Source of the DNA: Lactonifactor longoviformis DSM 17459
GTDB taxonomy: Bacteria; Bacillota; Clostridia; Lachnospirales; Lachnospiraceae
Direction of reading: 5' to 3'
Length of the DNA: 64,000 nucleotides
Assembly: GCF_900129135.1 (NCBI RefSeq)
Contig: NZ_FQVI01000004.1
Span: 1 to 64,000 of the forward strand
Below, one piece after another: positions 53,126 to 62,870 of the stretch. Both the position numbers and the translations under genes were made by a program. The notes beneath the pieces were generated by a model, which saw nothing but the letters and a program-made list of their open reading frames with translations, was not told the DNA's origin and did not search any database. The stretch's first letter is position 1; each line of letters opens with the position of its first letter.

Positions 53126-53813
53126 TCTGAGCCAGCCTCCTTTCCATAACATTCAGCAGCTTTGTCAGCCCCAGTACCATTATCAGATAGCAGACAGCAG
53201 CGATGAACAGCGGAGGAAGGATCCGATATGACATATTTCCCACCAGCTGTGCGGCCTTCGTAAGCTCTGTAACAGCAATCATACCTGCCACAGAGGTTTC
53301 CTTGATCAATACAATAAACTCATTGCCCAATGCCGGCAGAATATTTTTAATAGCCTGGGGAATAATAATATAGCGCATGGTCTTTATATAATTCAGACCC
53401 AGACACCGGCCGGCCTCCATCTGGCCGATATCTATGGATTCGATACCGGCACGTATTATTTCTGCCACATAAGCTCCTGAGTTAATCCCAAAACAAATGG
53501 CTCCAACCACCACCTCATTGGTATTTCTAGAAGTAAAAATCAGGTTATAAATAATCAGCAGCTGTACCATCACAGGGGTACCTCTGATGATCGTTATATA
53601 GAGATTACATATGATATTCAGCCACTTCAGATGCTTATTGTTTGAACTGGCCACCTTACATACAGCGATCACAAGTCCGATAGCGATACCGATAATAATC
53701 GCAAGCAGAGAGATCTCTATGGTTTTTATAATACCATTTACATACAGCAGATATCTGTCATCCTGTATCAATGCCTGATATAGAGCAGACTGAAAATTTT
53801 CAAAAAACCCCAT
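53112..53813 (-). CDS. Polar amino-acid ABC importer permease
   Basis: This 233-residue His/Glu/Gln/Arg-type permease has about five spans. The EAA-like loop is [22 protein letters not shown]. It ends inside the ATPase gene and follows the binding-protein gene by two bases. Confidence 0.93.
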   Translation of the reverse strand: MGFFENFQSALYQALIQDDRYLLYVNGIIKTIEISLLAIIIGIAIGLVIAVCKVASSNNKHLKWLNIICNLYITIIRGTPVMVQLLIIYNLIFTSRNTNEVVVGAICFGINSGAYVAEIIRAGIESIDIGQMEAGRCLGLNYIKTMRYIIIPQAIKNILPALGNEFIVLIKETSVAGMIAVTELTKAAQLVGNMSYRILPPLFIAAVCYLIMVLGLTKLLNVMERRLAQSDRG

Positions 53814-53815
53814 CT

Positions 53816-54628
53816 TTAATTACCTACATGATTTGCTGTAAACTCTTCTATCTTTCCGTCATCTTTTAACTGTTTGATCACCTTATTGATCTGATCCAGC
53901 AATTCCTGATTTCCTTTTTTCACAGCAATGGCATACTTATCCTCAAATAATGTACCGTTCAGAATAGTAAGTGTGTCATTAGAAGCAACCATCTCTTCTG
54001 CAGGATACTGATCAATGATAATACCGTCAATTTTTCCATTCTTTAAGTCTTCTACTGCCTGTGCAAACTTGGAGTAACGTTTGATTTCCTTGGGATTGGC
54101 ATTGTCTTTATTGGCTACCCAGATATCAGCGATGTTCCCCTGCTGCACACCTACGATTTTCCCTTCCAGGTCTGTGCCGGCCACTTCACCGCCTGCAGGT
54201 GTAATACCCGGATTCTCTTTATTTACCACAACCACCTCTGTGTTGTCCACATATTCATCGGAGAAATCCATCACCTGTTTTCTCTCCTCATCAATGGAAA
54301 CACCGGCCGCAACCATGTCTACTTTACCGCTCTGTACTGCTGCCAGAGCACCATCAAAGTCCATGTTTTTGATCTCCAGATCTTTTCCCATATCATCGGC
54401 AATAGCTTTGGCGATATCCATATCTATACCGACAACTTCTGTTCCCTTCATATATTCATAGGGAGCAAATCCAGCCTCTGTTCCTACAATCAGCTTGTCA
54501 CCGGATCCGCCCTTCGTTTCTTCCTTTGCGGTATCCTCTTTCTTTGAATCACCGCTTCCTGAATTACCGCATGCTGCCAGTGATACCATCATCACAGCTG
54601 CCATTAATACTACTAACTTTTTCTTCAT
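53816..54628 (-). CDS. Amino-acid-binding lipoprotein
   Basis: The start at 54628 (MKKKLVVLMAAVMMVSLAACG) after AGGAGG gives 270 residues, with lipobox SLAACG (Cys20). LIVGTEAGFAPYEYMKG and VVGIDMDIAKAIADDMGK identify the family-3 binding proteins. It delivers a polar amino acid or cystine to the permease; substrate cannot be read. Confidence 0.93.
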   Translation of the reverse strand: MKKKLVVLMAAVMMVSLAACGNSGSGDSKKEDTAKEETKGGSGDKLIVGTEAGFAPYEYMKGTEVVGIDMDIAKAIADDMGKDLEIKNMDFDGALAAVQSGKVDMVAAGVSIDEERKQVMDFSDEYVDNTEVVVVNKENPGITPAGGEVAGTDLEGKIVGVQQGNIADIWVANKDNANPKEIKRYSKFAQAVEDLKNGKIDGIIIDQYPAEEMVASNDTLTILNGTLFEDKYAIAVKKGNQELLDQINKVIKQLKDDGKIEEFTANHVGN

Positions 54629-54686
54629 AGCTAATACCTCCTGCACCTTTTTATACATTATATTTTATAATTATTCACAACCATTA

Positions 54687-54715
54687 ATTATATCGGCTTT
54701 TCCTCCAAAATACAA
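54687..54715 (-). promoter_or_regulatory. Promoter of the amino-acid importer
   Basis: On the minus strand TTGTAT (54715-54710), 17 bases, TATAAT (54692-54687), about 60 bases before the binding-protein start. Confidence 0.72.
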
Positions 54716-54716
54716 G

Positions 54717-55421
54717 CTAAATATGCATTCTTCTGCGCACTTCCTCCCGCAGCCTGCTAATCCTCATGATGGTAAACAGAGTTACCGCAATGATCAGGCT
54801 GCAGGTCATAACAATGGCTGACCAGGTTATGCCCGGCACCCCTGTAATAAAGTTCTTAATGCTGGCATCGATCCCCACACAAAAAATTCCCAGGGCAAGT
54901 ACTACCGCCAAAGCCATAAACAAGATCGATCTGGAGAGAAAACGATAGCAGAGATTCACTGCCATGATGAGCACCACACCAATTATTATAATAGGAAGGG
55001 CAATCAGACGGTACCACTCTCCCCCGTCAAACAGATACGCGATAATTCCGCAGTACATGGCAACCGCAGCTCCGTCAAAGAGGAGCATGAGAAAAAAGGG
55101 CAGTTTCCTGTATATCATGGCAGGTATAAAAAAAATCCAGAACACCACACACAGTCCGATGATATACAACGACCAGGCATTCATCTGAAATATAAATAAG
55201 TTCAGAAGTCCGCAGCCCAAAGCCGTACAACTTAGTATTACGGTTATAAGTATCGCCAGATCTGTCCTCTTTACCCTGGCAACCTCTCCCCGGATCGCAG
55301 GATAGGGAGAAGCAGGTTTGCTCTTTTCTTCTTTTGCCGGATGATACACCGGAGTATTACACAGAGGGCACTTCTCAAGAGAAGCCTCCAGCTCCACTCC
55401 ACAATTCACGCAATAAGCCAT
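54717..55421 (-). CDS. Zinc-ribbon multi-span membrane protein (DUF6320-like)
   Basis: This 234-residue protein has an N-terminal zinc ribbon (CVNCGVE...CPLCNTP) and then about six hydrophobic spans. It follows the acyltransferase-like gene by four bases. The pairing of this family with condensation-type and alpha/beta-hydrolase proteins recurs in Lachnospiraceae as far as I know. Function is unknown. Confidence 0.78.
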   Translation of the reverse strand: MAYCVNCGVELEASLEKCPLCNTPVYHPAKEEKSKPASPYPAIRGEVARVKRTDLAILITVILSCTALGCGLLNLFIFQMNAWSLYIIGLCVVFWIFFIPAMIYRKLPFFLMLLFDGAAVAMYCGIIAYLFDGGEWYRLIALPIIIIGVVLIMAVNLCYRFLSRSILFMALAVVLALGIFCVGIDASIKNFITGVPGITWSAIVMTCSLIIAVTLFTIMRISRLREEVRRRMHI

Positions 55422-55425
55422 GGCC

Positions 55426-56700
55426 TCACCTCCTGTTTGATTGAATCTTTACATGAATACCATCTTTTACTAGTTTTCGGAAAAAATATCGTTCCACGTC
55501 TGCCTCAATAATTGAGCTTGCAAAATTAACAGATGTCACCCCCTGATAACTGACAATGGCACAGTTGGTTCTGGATGAAAATGGCTGCCCCATCAGCACG
55601 TCAAAGCCCACAACATACTTTTCCATAGCACCCGGCACTTTCGCGATGCCCAAATTGGTAAGGCCTGCTGAGGACTGTTTATTCTGCACTTTAATATAAA
55701 ACTGGCGCACAATAAGGTCTTTTATCAGCAGAGGGACCATACGGATCCAGATGCTCTGCTGCGTGTTGGCATTCTTGGTGATATCGGCATTCAAAAATTT
55801 GGGATTGATATAATACTGCATAAAATGATGCACCTGCTTTACAATCTCCTCAAAGGTGTATTCTCCCAGTCTGGGATCAATTCCAGGATACAGCATGGTT
55901 ATAAAATTTCTCATGGTCCTGGAAGGAAAGAAATTTCTGAGATTTACAGGCATGGCAATCTTTACCGGTTTCTCTTTCCATACTCTGTCCGCCTTCTGTT
56001 TCTCCAGAAGAGCATACAGCAGTACCGCGTTCAGATATTCCGTAATTGTCACCTGATAGCCCTTGGCCACAGCCTTAAGGTTAGAGACATCCATGGTGCC
56101 TTTTATGATATTAAGCGTATAAAAGGGCTCCTGTGTCCCATGTATCCGGTAAGCGTTCCCCTGACTTCGCTTGGACGGCACCCTGGAGTTTGCATATTTA
56201 ATGTACGCATCCTCCAGCTCCTCCGGATCCGGCTGTTCTTCTATATTCAGAACACCCTCTCCGTCCGGTATCTCATATCCTTTCATCCTGAGATATACCG
56301 CTGTCATGGTTTTCAGAAAGCAGAGTCCGCCATTGCCGTCTGCAAGCGAATGAAAAACCTCAAGTGCTATCTGATTTTTGAAGTAATATACTCTGAACAG
56401 ATACCGGTCATTGCTCTTGATACGTATAGGCATGCAGGGATTTTGAATGTCTGGCTGTACTTTTGGGGCAGGATTGGCATTAGGTTCCAGGTATCTCCAG
56501 AAGAGCCCTTTTCTCATAGCCACCTTCATACTTGGAAATCTGGGCAGAGTTACGTCCAGTGCTTTCTGCAGAAGCACTGGATCTATATCCTCTTTTAAGG
56601 CGATAGTGATTCGGAATAATGATGAAAATTTACGTTTCTGTAAGGTTGGGTACACATTAGCCGACAAGTCCAGCTTGTACCAGGTTTCTTTTTTATTCAT
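55426..56700 (-). CDS. Condensation/alcohol-acetyltransferase-type protein
   Basis: This 424-residue soluble protein has the acyltransferase motif HxxxDG as HSLADG (H117, D121, G122), the active site of condensation-domain and alcohol acetyltransferase enzymes. A later NLRNFFPSRTMRNF segment matches the same fold. It may acylate a lipid or alcohol. It diverges from the hydrolase gene at 56845. Confidence 0.8.
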   Translation of the reverse strand: MNKKETWYKLDLSANVYPTLQKRKFSSLFRITIALKEDIDPVLLQKALDVTLPRFPSMKVAMRKGLFWRYLEPNANPAPKVQPDIQNPCMPIRIKSNDRYLFRVYYFKNQIALEVFHSLADGNGGLCFLKTMTAVYLRMKGYEIPDGEGVLNIEEQPDPEELEDAYIKYANSRVPSKRSQGNAYRIHGTQEPFYTLNIIKGTMDVSNLKAVAKGYQVTITEYLNAVLLYALLEKQKADRVWKEKPVKIAMPVNLRNFFPSRTMRNFITMLYPGIDPRLGEYTFEEIVKQVHHFMQYYINPKFLNADITKNANTQQSIWIRMVPLLIKDLIVRQFYIKVQNKQSSAGLTNLGIAKVPGAMEKYVVGFDVLMGQPFSSRTNCAIVSYQGVTSVNFASSIIEADVERYFFRKLVKDGIHVKIQSNRR

Positions 56701-56729
56701 TAGCTTCTCACCTCTTATAGGTTCTTTTT

Positions 56730-56758
56730 ATTATAGAGGTTCAGAAGCCATATTACAA
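56730..56758 (-). promoter_or_regulatory. Promoter of the condensation-type gene
   Basis: On the minus strand TTGTAA (56758-56753), 17 bases, TATAAT (56735-56730). Confidence 0.72.
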
Positions 56759-56781
56759 GGGGAAGAAGAGCTTTCTTCTCC

Positions 56782-56810
56782 TTGCTCTCTTTGGCTGTTA
56801 ATGTTACTAT
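56782..56810 (+). promoter_or_regulatory. Promoter of the alpha/beta hydrolase gene
   Basis: TTGCTC (56782-56787), 17 bases, TACTAT (56805-56810). The two divergent promoters are only 24 bases apart. Confidence 0.55.
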
Positions 56811-56844
56811 ATAGAAAATATCGAAAGAGAGGACACCTCTATCC

Positions 56845-57738
56845 ATGCCATTTATGAGCAAAAGCAACCAGAATTTTATGAAACTTATCAAAGCCGTTCA
56901 CAGTCTTGTGGTAACGGATGACCTGGATAAAAACCGCCAGTCCCAGGACAGCATAGGAAAGATTCTGGGAACCAGAAGCAAAGAGGCCGCATATACCAAT
57001 CTGACCATAGACTCAGTCCCTGTGGAAATAGTGAGTGTAAACCGCCCCCACAGTACCCAGAAGGTTATCCTGTACTGCCACGGAGGCGGCTACATTACCG
57101 GAAGTCTCCACTACGCCAGAATACTCACCACCAAAATAGCCATGGCTACCTCCATGGATGTTATCAGCTTTGATTACCGTCTGGCTCCCGAATTTCCCTT
57201 TCCAGCCGCATTACACGATGTGGTCAAAATTTGGGATTATCTGATGATGCTGGGGTATGGAAGCAAAGATATCATTGTCATGGGGGATTCCGCCGGAGGC
57301 AATCTGGCCCTCTCCCTGGGCTTGAAATTAAAGGAAGAGGAACGCTTTCTGCCGGGAGCCTTTGCCCTCATGTCCCCCTGGACCGATCTCACCACCTCCG
57401 GAAAATCCCATGTCACAAGGGAAGAGCTGGATCCCATTTTAGATCACGAATATATGGACAGGGCCCGCTACTCTTATACCACTGAAGAAAACTTTGAAAA
57501 TCCCCTTGTATCCCCTCTGTTCGGAGACTTCACAGACTTTCCCCCCGTTTATATTCAGGTGGGAAATAATGAGATTCTCCTGAGTGACTCCGTCAGACTG
57601 CACAAGCAGCTTATAAAGCAGGGCGTTTCTGCGAGGCTGGATTTGTATAAGGGGATGTGGCATGTGTTCCAGATGTCGAATTTTAAGACAGCGAACGATG
57701 CAGTGGATGAGATTGCGAGGTTTGTGTTTGAATTATAG
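56845..57738 (+). CDS. Alpha/beta hydrolase (HSL-type esterase)
   Basis: This 297-residue esterase of the hormone-sensitive-lipase group has the oxyanion motif HGGG (79-82), nucleophile Ser149 in GDSAGG, and catalytic His in GMWHVFQ. It probably cleaves short acyl esters. The divergent neighbour may add acyl groups, so the pair could balance an acylation. No signal peptide. The start could also be the fourth codon (Met4). Confidence 0.9.
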   Translation: MPFMSKSNQNFMKLIKAVHSLVVTDDLDKNRQSQDSIGKILGTRSKEAAYTNLTIDSVPVEIVSVNRPHSTQKVILYCHGGGYITGSLHYARILTTKIAMATSMDVISFDYRLAPEFPFPAALHDVVKIWDYLMMLGYGSKDIIVMGDSAGGNLALSLGLKLKEEERFLPGAFALMSPWTDLTTSGKSHVTREELDPILDHEYMDRARYSYTTEENFENPLVSPLFGDFTDFPPVYIQVGNNEILLSDSVRLHKQLIKQGVSARLDLYKGMWHVFQMSNFKTANDAVDEIARFVFEL

Positions 57739-57793
57739 TTTTGTGTATGTGAAGTTCGAGGTTATGTAGTCGGCGAGCGCATCGCAGACGGAC

Positions 57794-58036
57794 GGATATA
57801 GGAGGGAGCACCGGGGAGACAGGGCCAGGCCAGGGGCCGGGGGATAGGGACAAGTCAGCTCGAGGCTCCGTTCCCCTAAGCTAAGTCCTACCAGCTGCTA
57901 AGCTCGTCAGGAAAGCCTTCCTCGCTAAACAGCTGGTGGACTGGATCTTCGGCTCACTCCGCTTAACCTCCCTGACTGGTCCCTATACCCCGCCCCCTGG
58001 CCTGGCCCTGTCTCCCCGGTGCTCCCTTCTATATCC
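57794..58036. repeat. Hairpin A of repeat copy 2
   Basis: The arms 57794-57858 and 57972-58036 are each 65 bases and nearly perfectly complementary (AGACAGGGCCAGGCCAGGGG against CCCCTGGCCTGGCCCTGTCT). The loop holds a second stem with CCAGCTG/CAGCTGG, then AGC (57901-57903) with GCT (57924-57926). Confidence 0.9.
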
Positions 58037-58287
58037 TGGCAGAGACTCACTTCACATTCACGGAAAACGGGTGGGGAAGGTCGAACGTTGTACACTTTTC
58101 ATATTATTCATCATTTATGATCGCTCAATGTTTTGGATAAACAGCCAAACCTGTTACCGTTATCACTTCCATACTTTCTGGCTACATTACAGCTATATTC
58201 TATCTGACAAATTTACAGCCATATCCTATGTGAATAATATCATTCCCCTTCAGATAAATTTACCCCCTGGAACTTTCCCATACCCAG

Positions 58288-58604
58288 GTGAGAGGAATGC
58301 TGCGGTGGTGGGCTGGCAGGTTCGGACGGGAGGGAGGCTTAAGGTCCGCGGACGGTTCCGCAGGAGTGAATAGAGAGTCTTAGGCAAAACCGGGGTTCCC
58401 GCTGGAGATTTTTTCGGCAGTCCAAGCCGAAAAAAAGTGAGAATGGGCAGAGAATGCACATAAAGCATTCTTTGCACATACGAACGGTGCTCCGGCGGGG
58501 ATTCCGGTTTTGTCTTAGACTCTCTTCGCGACGGAGGTGTCCCCGGAACTTAAGCCTTCCTCCCACCCAACCCAGCCAGCCCGCTGCCGCGGGATTCCTC
58601 TCAC
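58288..58604. repeat. Hairpin B of repeat copy 2
   Basis: The arms 58288-58405 and about 58485-58604 are imperfectly complementary over more than 100 bases. The apex holds TTTTTTCGGC (58409-58418) with GCCGAAAAAA (58426-58435). Confidence 0.85.
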
Positions 58605-58689
58605 CGTCCCCCTGCCACCTCATACCTTCCGACTTAGATCACCTTGAGCCGTAGTCCAAGTAATTGCATTAAATTCCAATTTAATAACA

Positions 58690-58720
58690 TAAGGGACCGC
58701 CCCACAGCAGTCCCCTCTTT
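58690..58720 (-). terminator. Probable terminator after tpiA
   Basis: GGGAC pairs with GTCCC around a GC-rich loop, followed by TTATGTTATT on the minus strand. It lies between tpiA and repeat copy 2. Confidence 0.6.
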
Positions 58721-58728
58721 CACAAATA

Positions 58729-59478
58729 CTATTTGTAATTTACAATCTGACCAAATTCAGCCTTCAGAGAAGCGCCTCCTACTAAACCGCCATCGATGTC
58801 AGCCTGTGCAAACAATTCCGGTGCGGTCTTTGCATTTACAGAGCCGCCGTACTGGATGCGGATCGCTTCTGCGGTCGCTTCGTCATAGATTTCAGCGATG
58901 CATGCACGGATTCCTGCGCATACTTCCTGAGCTTGTTCGGTTGTAGCGGTCTTTCCAGTACCGATTGCCCAGATCGGCTCGTAGGCAATGACTGCTGTCT
59001 TAGCCTGATCTGCTGTTACTCCCAGGAATCCTACCTTAACCTGCTGACGGATGAAGTCCATGGTCACACCCTGCTCTCTCTGCTCCAGGGTCTCACCGCA
59101 ACACATAATCGGTGTAATTCCATGCTCAAATGCTTTCAGCATCTTTTTGTTTACGGTCTCGCTGGTCTCTGCGAAATATTCTCTTCTCTCAGAATGACCT
59201 AATACAACGTATTTTACGCCTGCATCTGTGAGCATATTCGGAGATATTTCACCAGTATAAGCGCCTTTTTCTTCGTAATACATATTCTCAGCTCCTACCT
59301 GAATGTTGGTGCCTTTTGTAGCTTCCACTACCGGGATGATGTCAATTGCCGGTACACAGAACACTACATCAACCTCTTCGTTTTCTACCAGAGGTTTTAA
59401 AGTATTCACCAGCTCTACCGCCTCGCTGGGGGTCATATTCATTTTCCAGTTGCCGGCCACAATTTTTCTTCTTGCCAT
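58729..59478 (-). CDS. tpiA: Triosephosphate isomerase
   Basis: This 249-residue glycolytic enzyme has GNWKMN (Lys), VLGHSERR (catalytic His), [11 protein letters not shown] (catalytic Glu) and the phosphate loop QYGGSVN. It follows pgk by 32 bases, so they are co-transcribed. Confidence 0.97.
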   Translation of the reverse strand: MARRKIVAGNWKMNMTPSEAVELVNTLKPLVENEEVDVVFCVPAIDIIPVVEATKGTNIQVGAENMYYEEKGAYTGEISPNMLTDAGVKYVVLGHSERREYFAETSETVNKKMLKAFEHGITPIMCCGETLEQREQGVTMDFIRQQVKVGFLGVTADQAKTAVIAYEPIWAIGTGKTATTEQAQEVCAGIRACIAEIYDEATAEAIRIQYGGSVNAKTAPELFAQADIDGGLVGGASLKAEFGQIVNYK

Positions 59479-59510
59479 AATGGGATACCTTCTTTCTTTA
59501 TTCTTTTATA

Positions 59511-60704
59511 TTATTTATCGTTTGCTGCTGCCACACCAGGAAGCTCCTTGCCTTCAAGGAATTCCAGGGAAGCACCGCCGCCTGTGGAAATATGGGTCAT
59601 TTTGTCGCCATATCCCAGAATATTTACTGCCGCAGCAGAATCTCCGCCGCCTATAATCGTAGTAGCATCCGTATCTGCCAATGCTTTTGCCACTGCTTCT
59701 GTTCCATGTGCAAAGTTTGGCATTTCAAAGCAGCCCATGGGTCCGTTCCATACTACTGTCTTCGCATCTTTCACTGCATCACAGAAAATCTTTTCCGTCT
59801 CAGGTCCGATATCCATGCCTTCCCATCCGTCCGGAATCTCACCTTTCTGAGCTACCTTGATATTGCAGTCATTTGAGAAAGCATCCCCAATGAGATTATC
59901 AACAGGAAGTAAAAGTTTAACTCCCTTGTCCTCCGCCTTTTTCATCATATCCAATGCATACTGCAGATAATCGTCCTCACAGAGAGAAGTACCGATTTTT
60001 CCTCCCATAGCTTTGGAGAATGTATAAGACATTCCGCCGCCGATGATCAGAGTATCTACCTTATCCAACAGATTGTCAATCACAGAAATCTTGCTGGATA
60101 CCTTAGCTCCGCCCAGAATTGCCACAAATGGTCTCTCAGGATTGTTGACTGCGTTGCCCAAAAAGTCAATTTCTTTCTGCATCAGGTATCCTACCACTGC
60201 TGTATCAACAAACTGCGTCACACCCACGTTAGAACAGTGAGCCCTGTGGGCAGTTCCGAATGCGTCATTGACAAATACATCACACAGAGAAGCCAGATCT
60301 TTGCTGAAGGTTTCTCCGTTTTTCGTTTCCTCTGCACGGTAACGGGTGTTTTCCAGTAAGATTACATCTCCGTCTTTCATAGACTCTGCGGCTGCTCTTG
60401 CGTTAGGTCCCACCACCTCAGGATCTGCTGCAAATATTACTTCCTGACCCAGCAGCTCTGTGAGACGCTTTGCAACCGGTGCCAGAGAGAGTTCCGGCTT
60501 GGGTTCTCCCTTTGGTTTTCCCAGATGTGAGCAGAGTATTACTTTTCCGCCGTCGGCAATCAATTTCTTGATGGTTGGCAGGGCTGCCACCAGACGATTC
60601 TCATCTGTTATTCTGCCCTCCTGTAAAGGCACGTTAAAGTCACAGCGAACCAGGACTTTTTTGCCTTTCACATTAATGTCATCCACTGATTTTTTATTAA
60701 GCAT
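59511..60704 (-). CDS. pgk: Phosphoglycerate kinase
   Basis: This 397-residue enzyme makes ATP from 1,3-bisphosphoglycerate. [34 protein letters not shown] and the C-terminal GGGDSAAAV are typical. It lies between a terminator hairpin (60746-60770) and tpiA. Confidence 0.97.
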   Translation of the reverse strand: MLNKKSVDDINVKGKKVLVRCDFNVPLQEGRITDENRLVAALPTIKKLIADGGKVILCSHLGKPKGEPKPELSLAPVAKRLTELLGQEVIFAADPEVVGPNARAAAESMKDGDVILLENTRYRAEETKNGETFSKDLASLCDVFVNDAFGTAHRAHCSNVGVTQFVDTAVVGYLMQKEIDFLGNAVNNPERPFVAILGGAKVSSKISVIDNLLDKVDTLIIGGGMSYTFSKAMGGKIGTSLCEDDYLQYALDMMKKAEDKGVKLLLPVDNLIGDAFSNDCNIKVAQKGEIPDGWEGMDIGPETEKIFCDAVKDAKTVVWNGPMGCFEMPNFAHGTEAVAKALADTDATTIIGGGDSAAAVNILGYGDKMTHISTGGGASLEFLEGKELPGVAAANDK

Positions 60705-60745
60705 TACATGTATTCCTCCTATGATTAAGTGTCTATAGACAAAAA

Positions 60746-60770
60746 GGTCCGGTCCATAATAGACCGGACC
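60746..60770 (-). terminator. Terminator-like hairpin between gapA and pgk
   Basis: GGTCCGGTC pairs perfectly with GACCGGACC, followed by TTTTTG on the minus strand. It can give more gapA than pgk-tpiA transcript. Confidence 0.87.
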
Positions 60771-60796
60771 CTTATATGAGTCTTTATTCTTCTTAA

Positions 60797-61816
60797 TTAT
60801 TTCTCTAACAATTTACCAAAATATTTGATTGTTCTTACCATCTGGCTTGTGTAAGAATTTTCATTGTCGTACCATGAAATAACCTGAACCTCTGTGGTTC
60901 CGTTGTCTAACGGAAGAACCATGGTCTGTGTTGCATCGAACAGAGAACCAAATCTCATACCAATGATATCACTGGATACGATTTCGTCTTCGTTGTAACC
61001 GAAGGATTCATCTGCTGCTGCTTTCATAGCTGCGTTGATCTGCTCAACAGTTACATTACCGTCTACAACAGCTGTTAAGATAGTTGTAGAACCTGTTGGT
61101 GTAGGAACACGCTGTGCGGAACCGATTAATTTGCCGTTCAGTTCAGGAATAACCAGACCGATTGCCTTAGCAGCACCTGTGCTGTTAGGAACAATGTTCA
61201 CTGCTGCTGCACGGGATCTTCTTAAGTCACCTTTTCTCTGAGGTCCGTCCAGAGTCATCTGATCGCCTGTGTAAGCATGGATGGTACACATAATACCGGA
61301 TTTAATAGGAGCAAGGTCATTTAATGCTTTTGCCATTGGTGCCAGACAGTTAGTTGTACAGGAAGCTGCTGAAATGATGTGATCCTCTTTTGTCAGAGTA
61401 TCATGGTTTACATTGTAAACGATGGTAGGAAGATCGTTGCCGGCAGGAGCAGAGATAACAACTTTCTTGGCGCCTGCTTTTAAGTGAGCTTCTGCTTTTG
61501 CTTTGGATGTATAGAATCCGGTACATTCCAGAACAACGTCTACACCGATTTCTCCCCAAGGAAGCTCTGCAGCATCTGCTTTTGCATAGATTTTGATTTC
61601 TTTTCCGTCAACGGTGATGGAATCATCTCCGGCTGTTACTGTATCTCCAAGTGCGTATCTTCCCTGTGTTGAGTCATATTTCAGTAAATGGGCTAACATT
61701 GTAGGAGATGTTAAGTCATTAATAGCTACTACTTCAAATCCTTCTGCCCCGAACATCTGTCTGAATGCAAGACGTCCAATACGTCCAAAACCATTAATTG
61801 CTACTTTTACTGCCAT
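60797..61816 (-). CDS. gapA: Glyceraldehyde-3-phosphate dehydrogenase
   Basis: This 339-residue NAD+-dependent enzyme has [14 protein letters not shown], the catalytic Cys in SCTTNCLAP (about 155) and the WYDNENSY motif. It is the first gene of gapA-pgk-tpiA. Confidence 0.97.
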   Translation of the reverse strand: MAVKVAINGFGRIGRLAFRQMFGAEGFEVVAINDLTSPTMLAHLLKYDSTQGRYALGDTVTAGDDSITVDGKEIKIYAKADAAELPWGEIGVDVVLECTGFYTSKAKAEAHLKAGAKKVVISAPAGNDLPTIVYNVNHDTLTKEDHIISAASCTTNCLAPMAKALNDLAPIKSGIMCTIHAYTGDQMTLDGPQRKGDLRRSRAAAVNIVPNSTGAAKAIGLVIPELNGKLIGSAQRVPTPTGSTTILTAVVDGNVTVEQINAAMKAAADESFGYNEDEIVSSDIIGMRFGSLFDATQTMVLPLDNGTTEVQVISWYDNENSYTSQMVRTIKYFGKLLEK

Positions 61817-61891
61817 GTTATTTATTCCTCCTATTGGTACTAAAAATTTTTGAGTTTCTCAGATTGTTAAAGAAACATCAACCTACAGAGT

Positions 61892-61920
61892 ATTCTACAT
61901 AATATATGGAAAAAATTCAA
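61892..61920 (-). promoter_or_regulatory. Promoter of gapA
   Basis: On the minus strand TTGAAT (61920-61915), 17 bases, TAGAAT (61897-61892), with a 75-base leader. Confidence 0.78.
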
Positions 61921-61961
61921 GCATAATTTATATTTTTATTCTTATTTAATGGAAAGAATGT

Positions 61962-61967
61962 TATAAT
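61962..61967 (+). promoter_or_regulatory. -10 box of the PHP gene promoter
   Basis: TATAAT lies 38 bases before the ATG at 62005. The -35 region (TTCTTA) is poor. Confidence 0.45.
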
Positions 61968-62004
61968 AAAATCACGTAATTTATTGGTTAAAAAGGAGAA
62001 TTTT

Positions 62005-62805
62005 ATGTACTCAGACTATCATTTACACACAAACTTTTCCGGTGATTCTGATGCTCCAATGGAAAATATGATCGAAAAAGGTATAGAAATGGGCCTAAAG
62101 ATTATGTGTTTTACCGAACACTATGACCTTGATTATCCTGAGATTGGCATCAATTTTGAAGTAAATACCAGGGAATATTTGTGCAAATTTTTGGAACTAA
62201 AGGAACAATATAAAGAGAAAATCACCCTTTATTTTGGGATTGAGCTGGGTCTTCAGCCTCACCTATCTGAAGCATACCATAATTATCTCAGAGAATACCC
62301 CTTTGACTTTGTCATCGGCTCTACTCATCTTGTGAACCATATGGATCCCTATTTCCCGGATCTCTTCCAAAACAGAGACGAAAAAGCCGCCTATTACGAC
62401 TATTTTCAAACCAGTTTGGACAATATTTTTGCTTTCTCTGAGATGGATACTTATGGTCACCTGGACTACATAGTACGGTACGGTCCCAACAAAAACAGAG
62501 ATTATAATTACCACATGTACAGGGAAATAATCGATGAATTGCTGAAAGCTTTAATAGAAAAAGGGATTGGCCTTGAGTGCAATTCTGCCGGTTTTAAATA
62601 TGGTCTTGGTCATCCCCATCCAACCGAAGAAATCCTTGTCAGATATCGGGAATTAGGGGGTGAAATCATAACCCTGGGCTCTGATGCTCACAGTCCGGAA
62701 CACATTGCGTTTGCTTTTGATAAAGCAGCGGAACTCTTGCAAAACTGCGGATATCATTACTACACAATTTTTGAAAAAAGGAAGCCAAAATTCATAAAAT
62801 TATAG
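62005..62805 (+). CDS. PHP-domain phosphoesterase (histidinol-phosphatase family)
   Basis: The start at 62005 follows AAAAAGGAG and gives 266 residues; an earlier TTG lacks a site. Metal-binding motifs of the PHP fold are SDYHLHTNFSGDSD, CFTEHYD, IGSTHLVNH and LGSDAHSPEHIA. HisJ-type enzymes dephosphorylate histidinol phosphate, but no his genes are near, so the substrate is open. Confidence 0.88.
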   Translation: MYSDYHLHTNFSGDSDAPMENMIEKGIEMGLKIMCFTEHYDLDYPEIGINFEVNTREYLCKFLELKEQYKEKITLYFGIELGLQPHLSEAYHNYLREYPFDFVIGSTHLVNHMDPYFPDLFQNRDEKAAYYDYFQTSLDNIFAFSEMDTYGHLDYIVRYGPNKNRDYNYHMYREIIDELLKALIEKGIGLECNSAGFKYGLGHPHPTEEILVRYRELGGEIITLGSDAHSPEHIAFAFDKAAELLQNCGYHYYTIFEKRKPKFIKL

Positions 62806-62818
62806 TGGTTTTCAAAGA

Positions 62819-62870
62819 AAAAAAAGAGTGGTTTTTCAACCGTTTTCAGGTTAAAAAACCACTCTTTTTA
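62819..62870. terminator. Bidirectional terminator between PHP gene and mnmA
   Basis: AAAAAGAGTGGTTTTT pairs with AAAAACCACTCTTTTT (extended by AACC/GGTT). It covers the stop codon of mnmA. Confidence 0.93.

Larger units (their letters stand above)
57794..58682. repeat. Two-hairpin intergenic repeat, copy 2 (complete)
   Basis: This is the full form of the element at 1-834: hairpin A 57794-58036, AT-rich middle to about 58280, hairpin B 58288-58604, and a shared right end to 58682. It lies between convergent genes (hydrolase and tpiA). The left border is set by the outer hairpin arm. The middle has diverged more than the paired regions. 57739-57793 and 58683-58728 hold no gene. Confidence 0.9.

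Noticed and set aside
57794-58682. Known large structured RNAs (ROOL, GOLLD, OLE, HEARO) or a group II intron
   Set aside because: I could not match the hairpin order or core motifs to these from memory, and there is no reverse transcriptase or HNH gene. An Infernal search would settle it.
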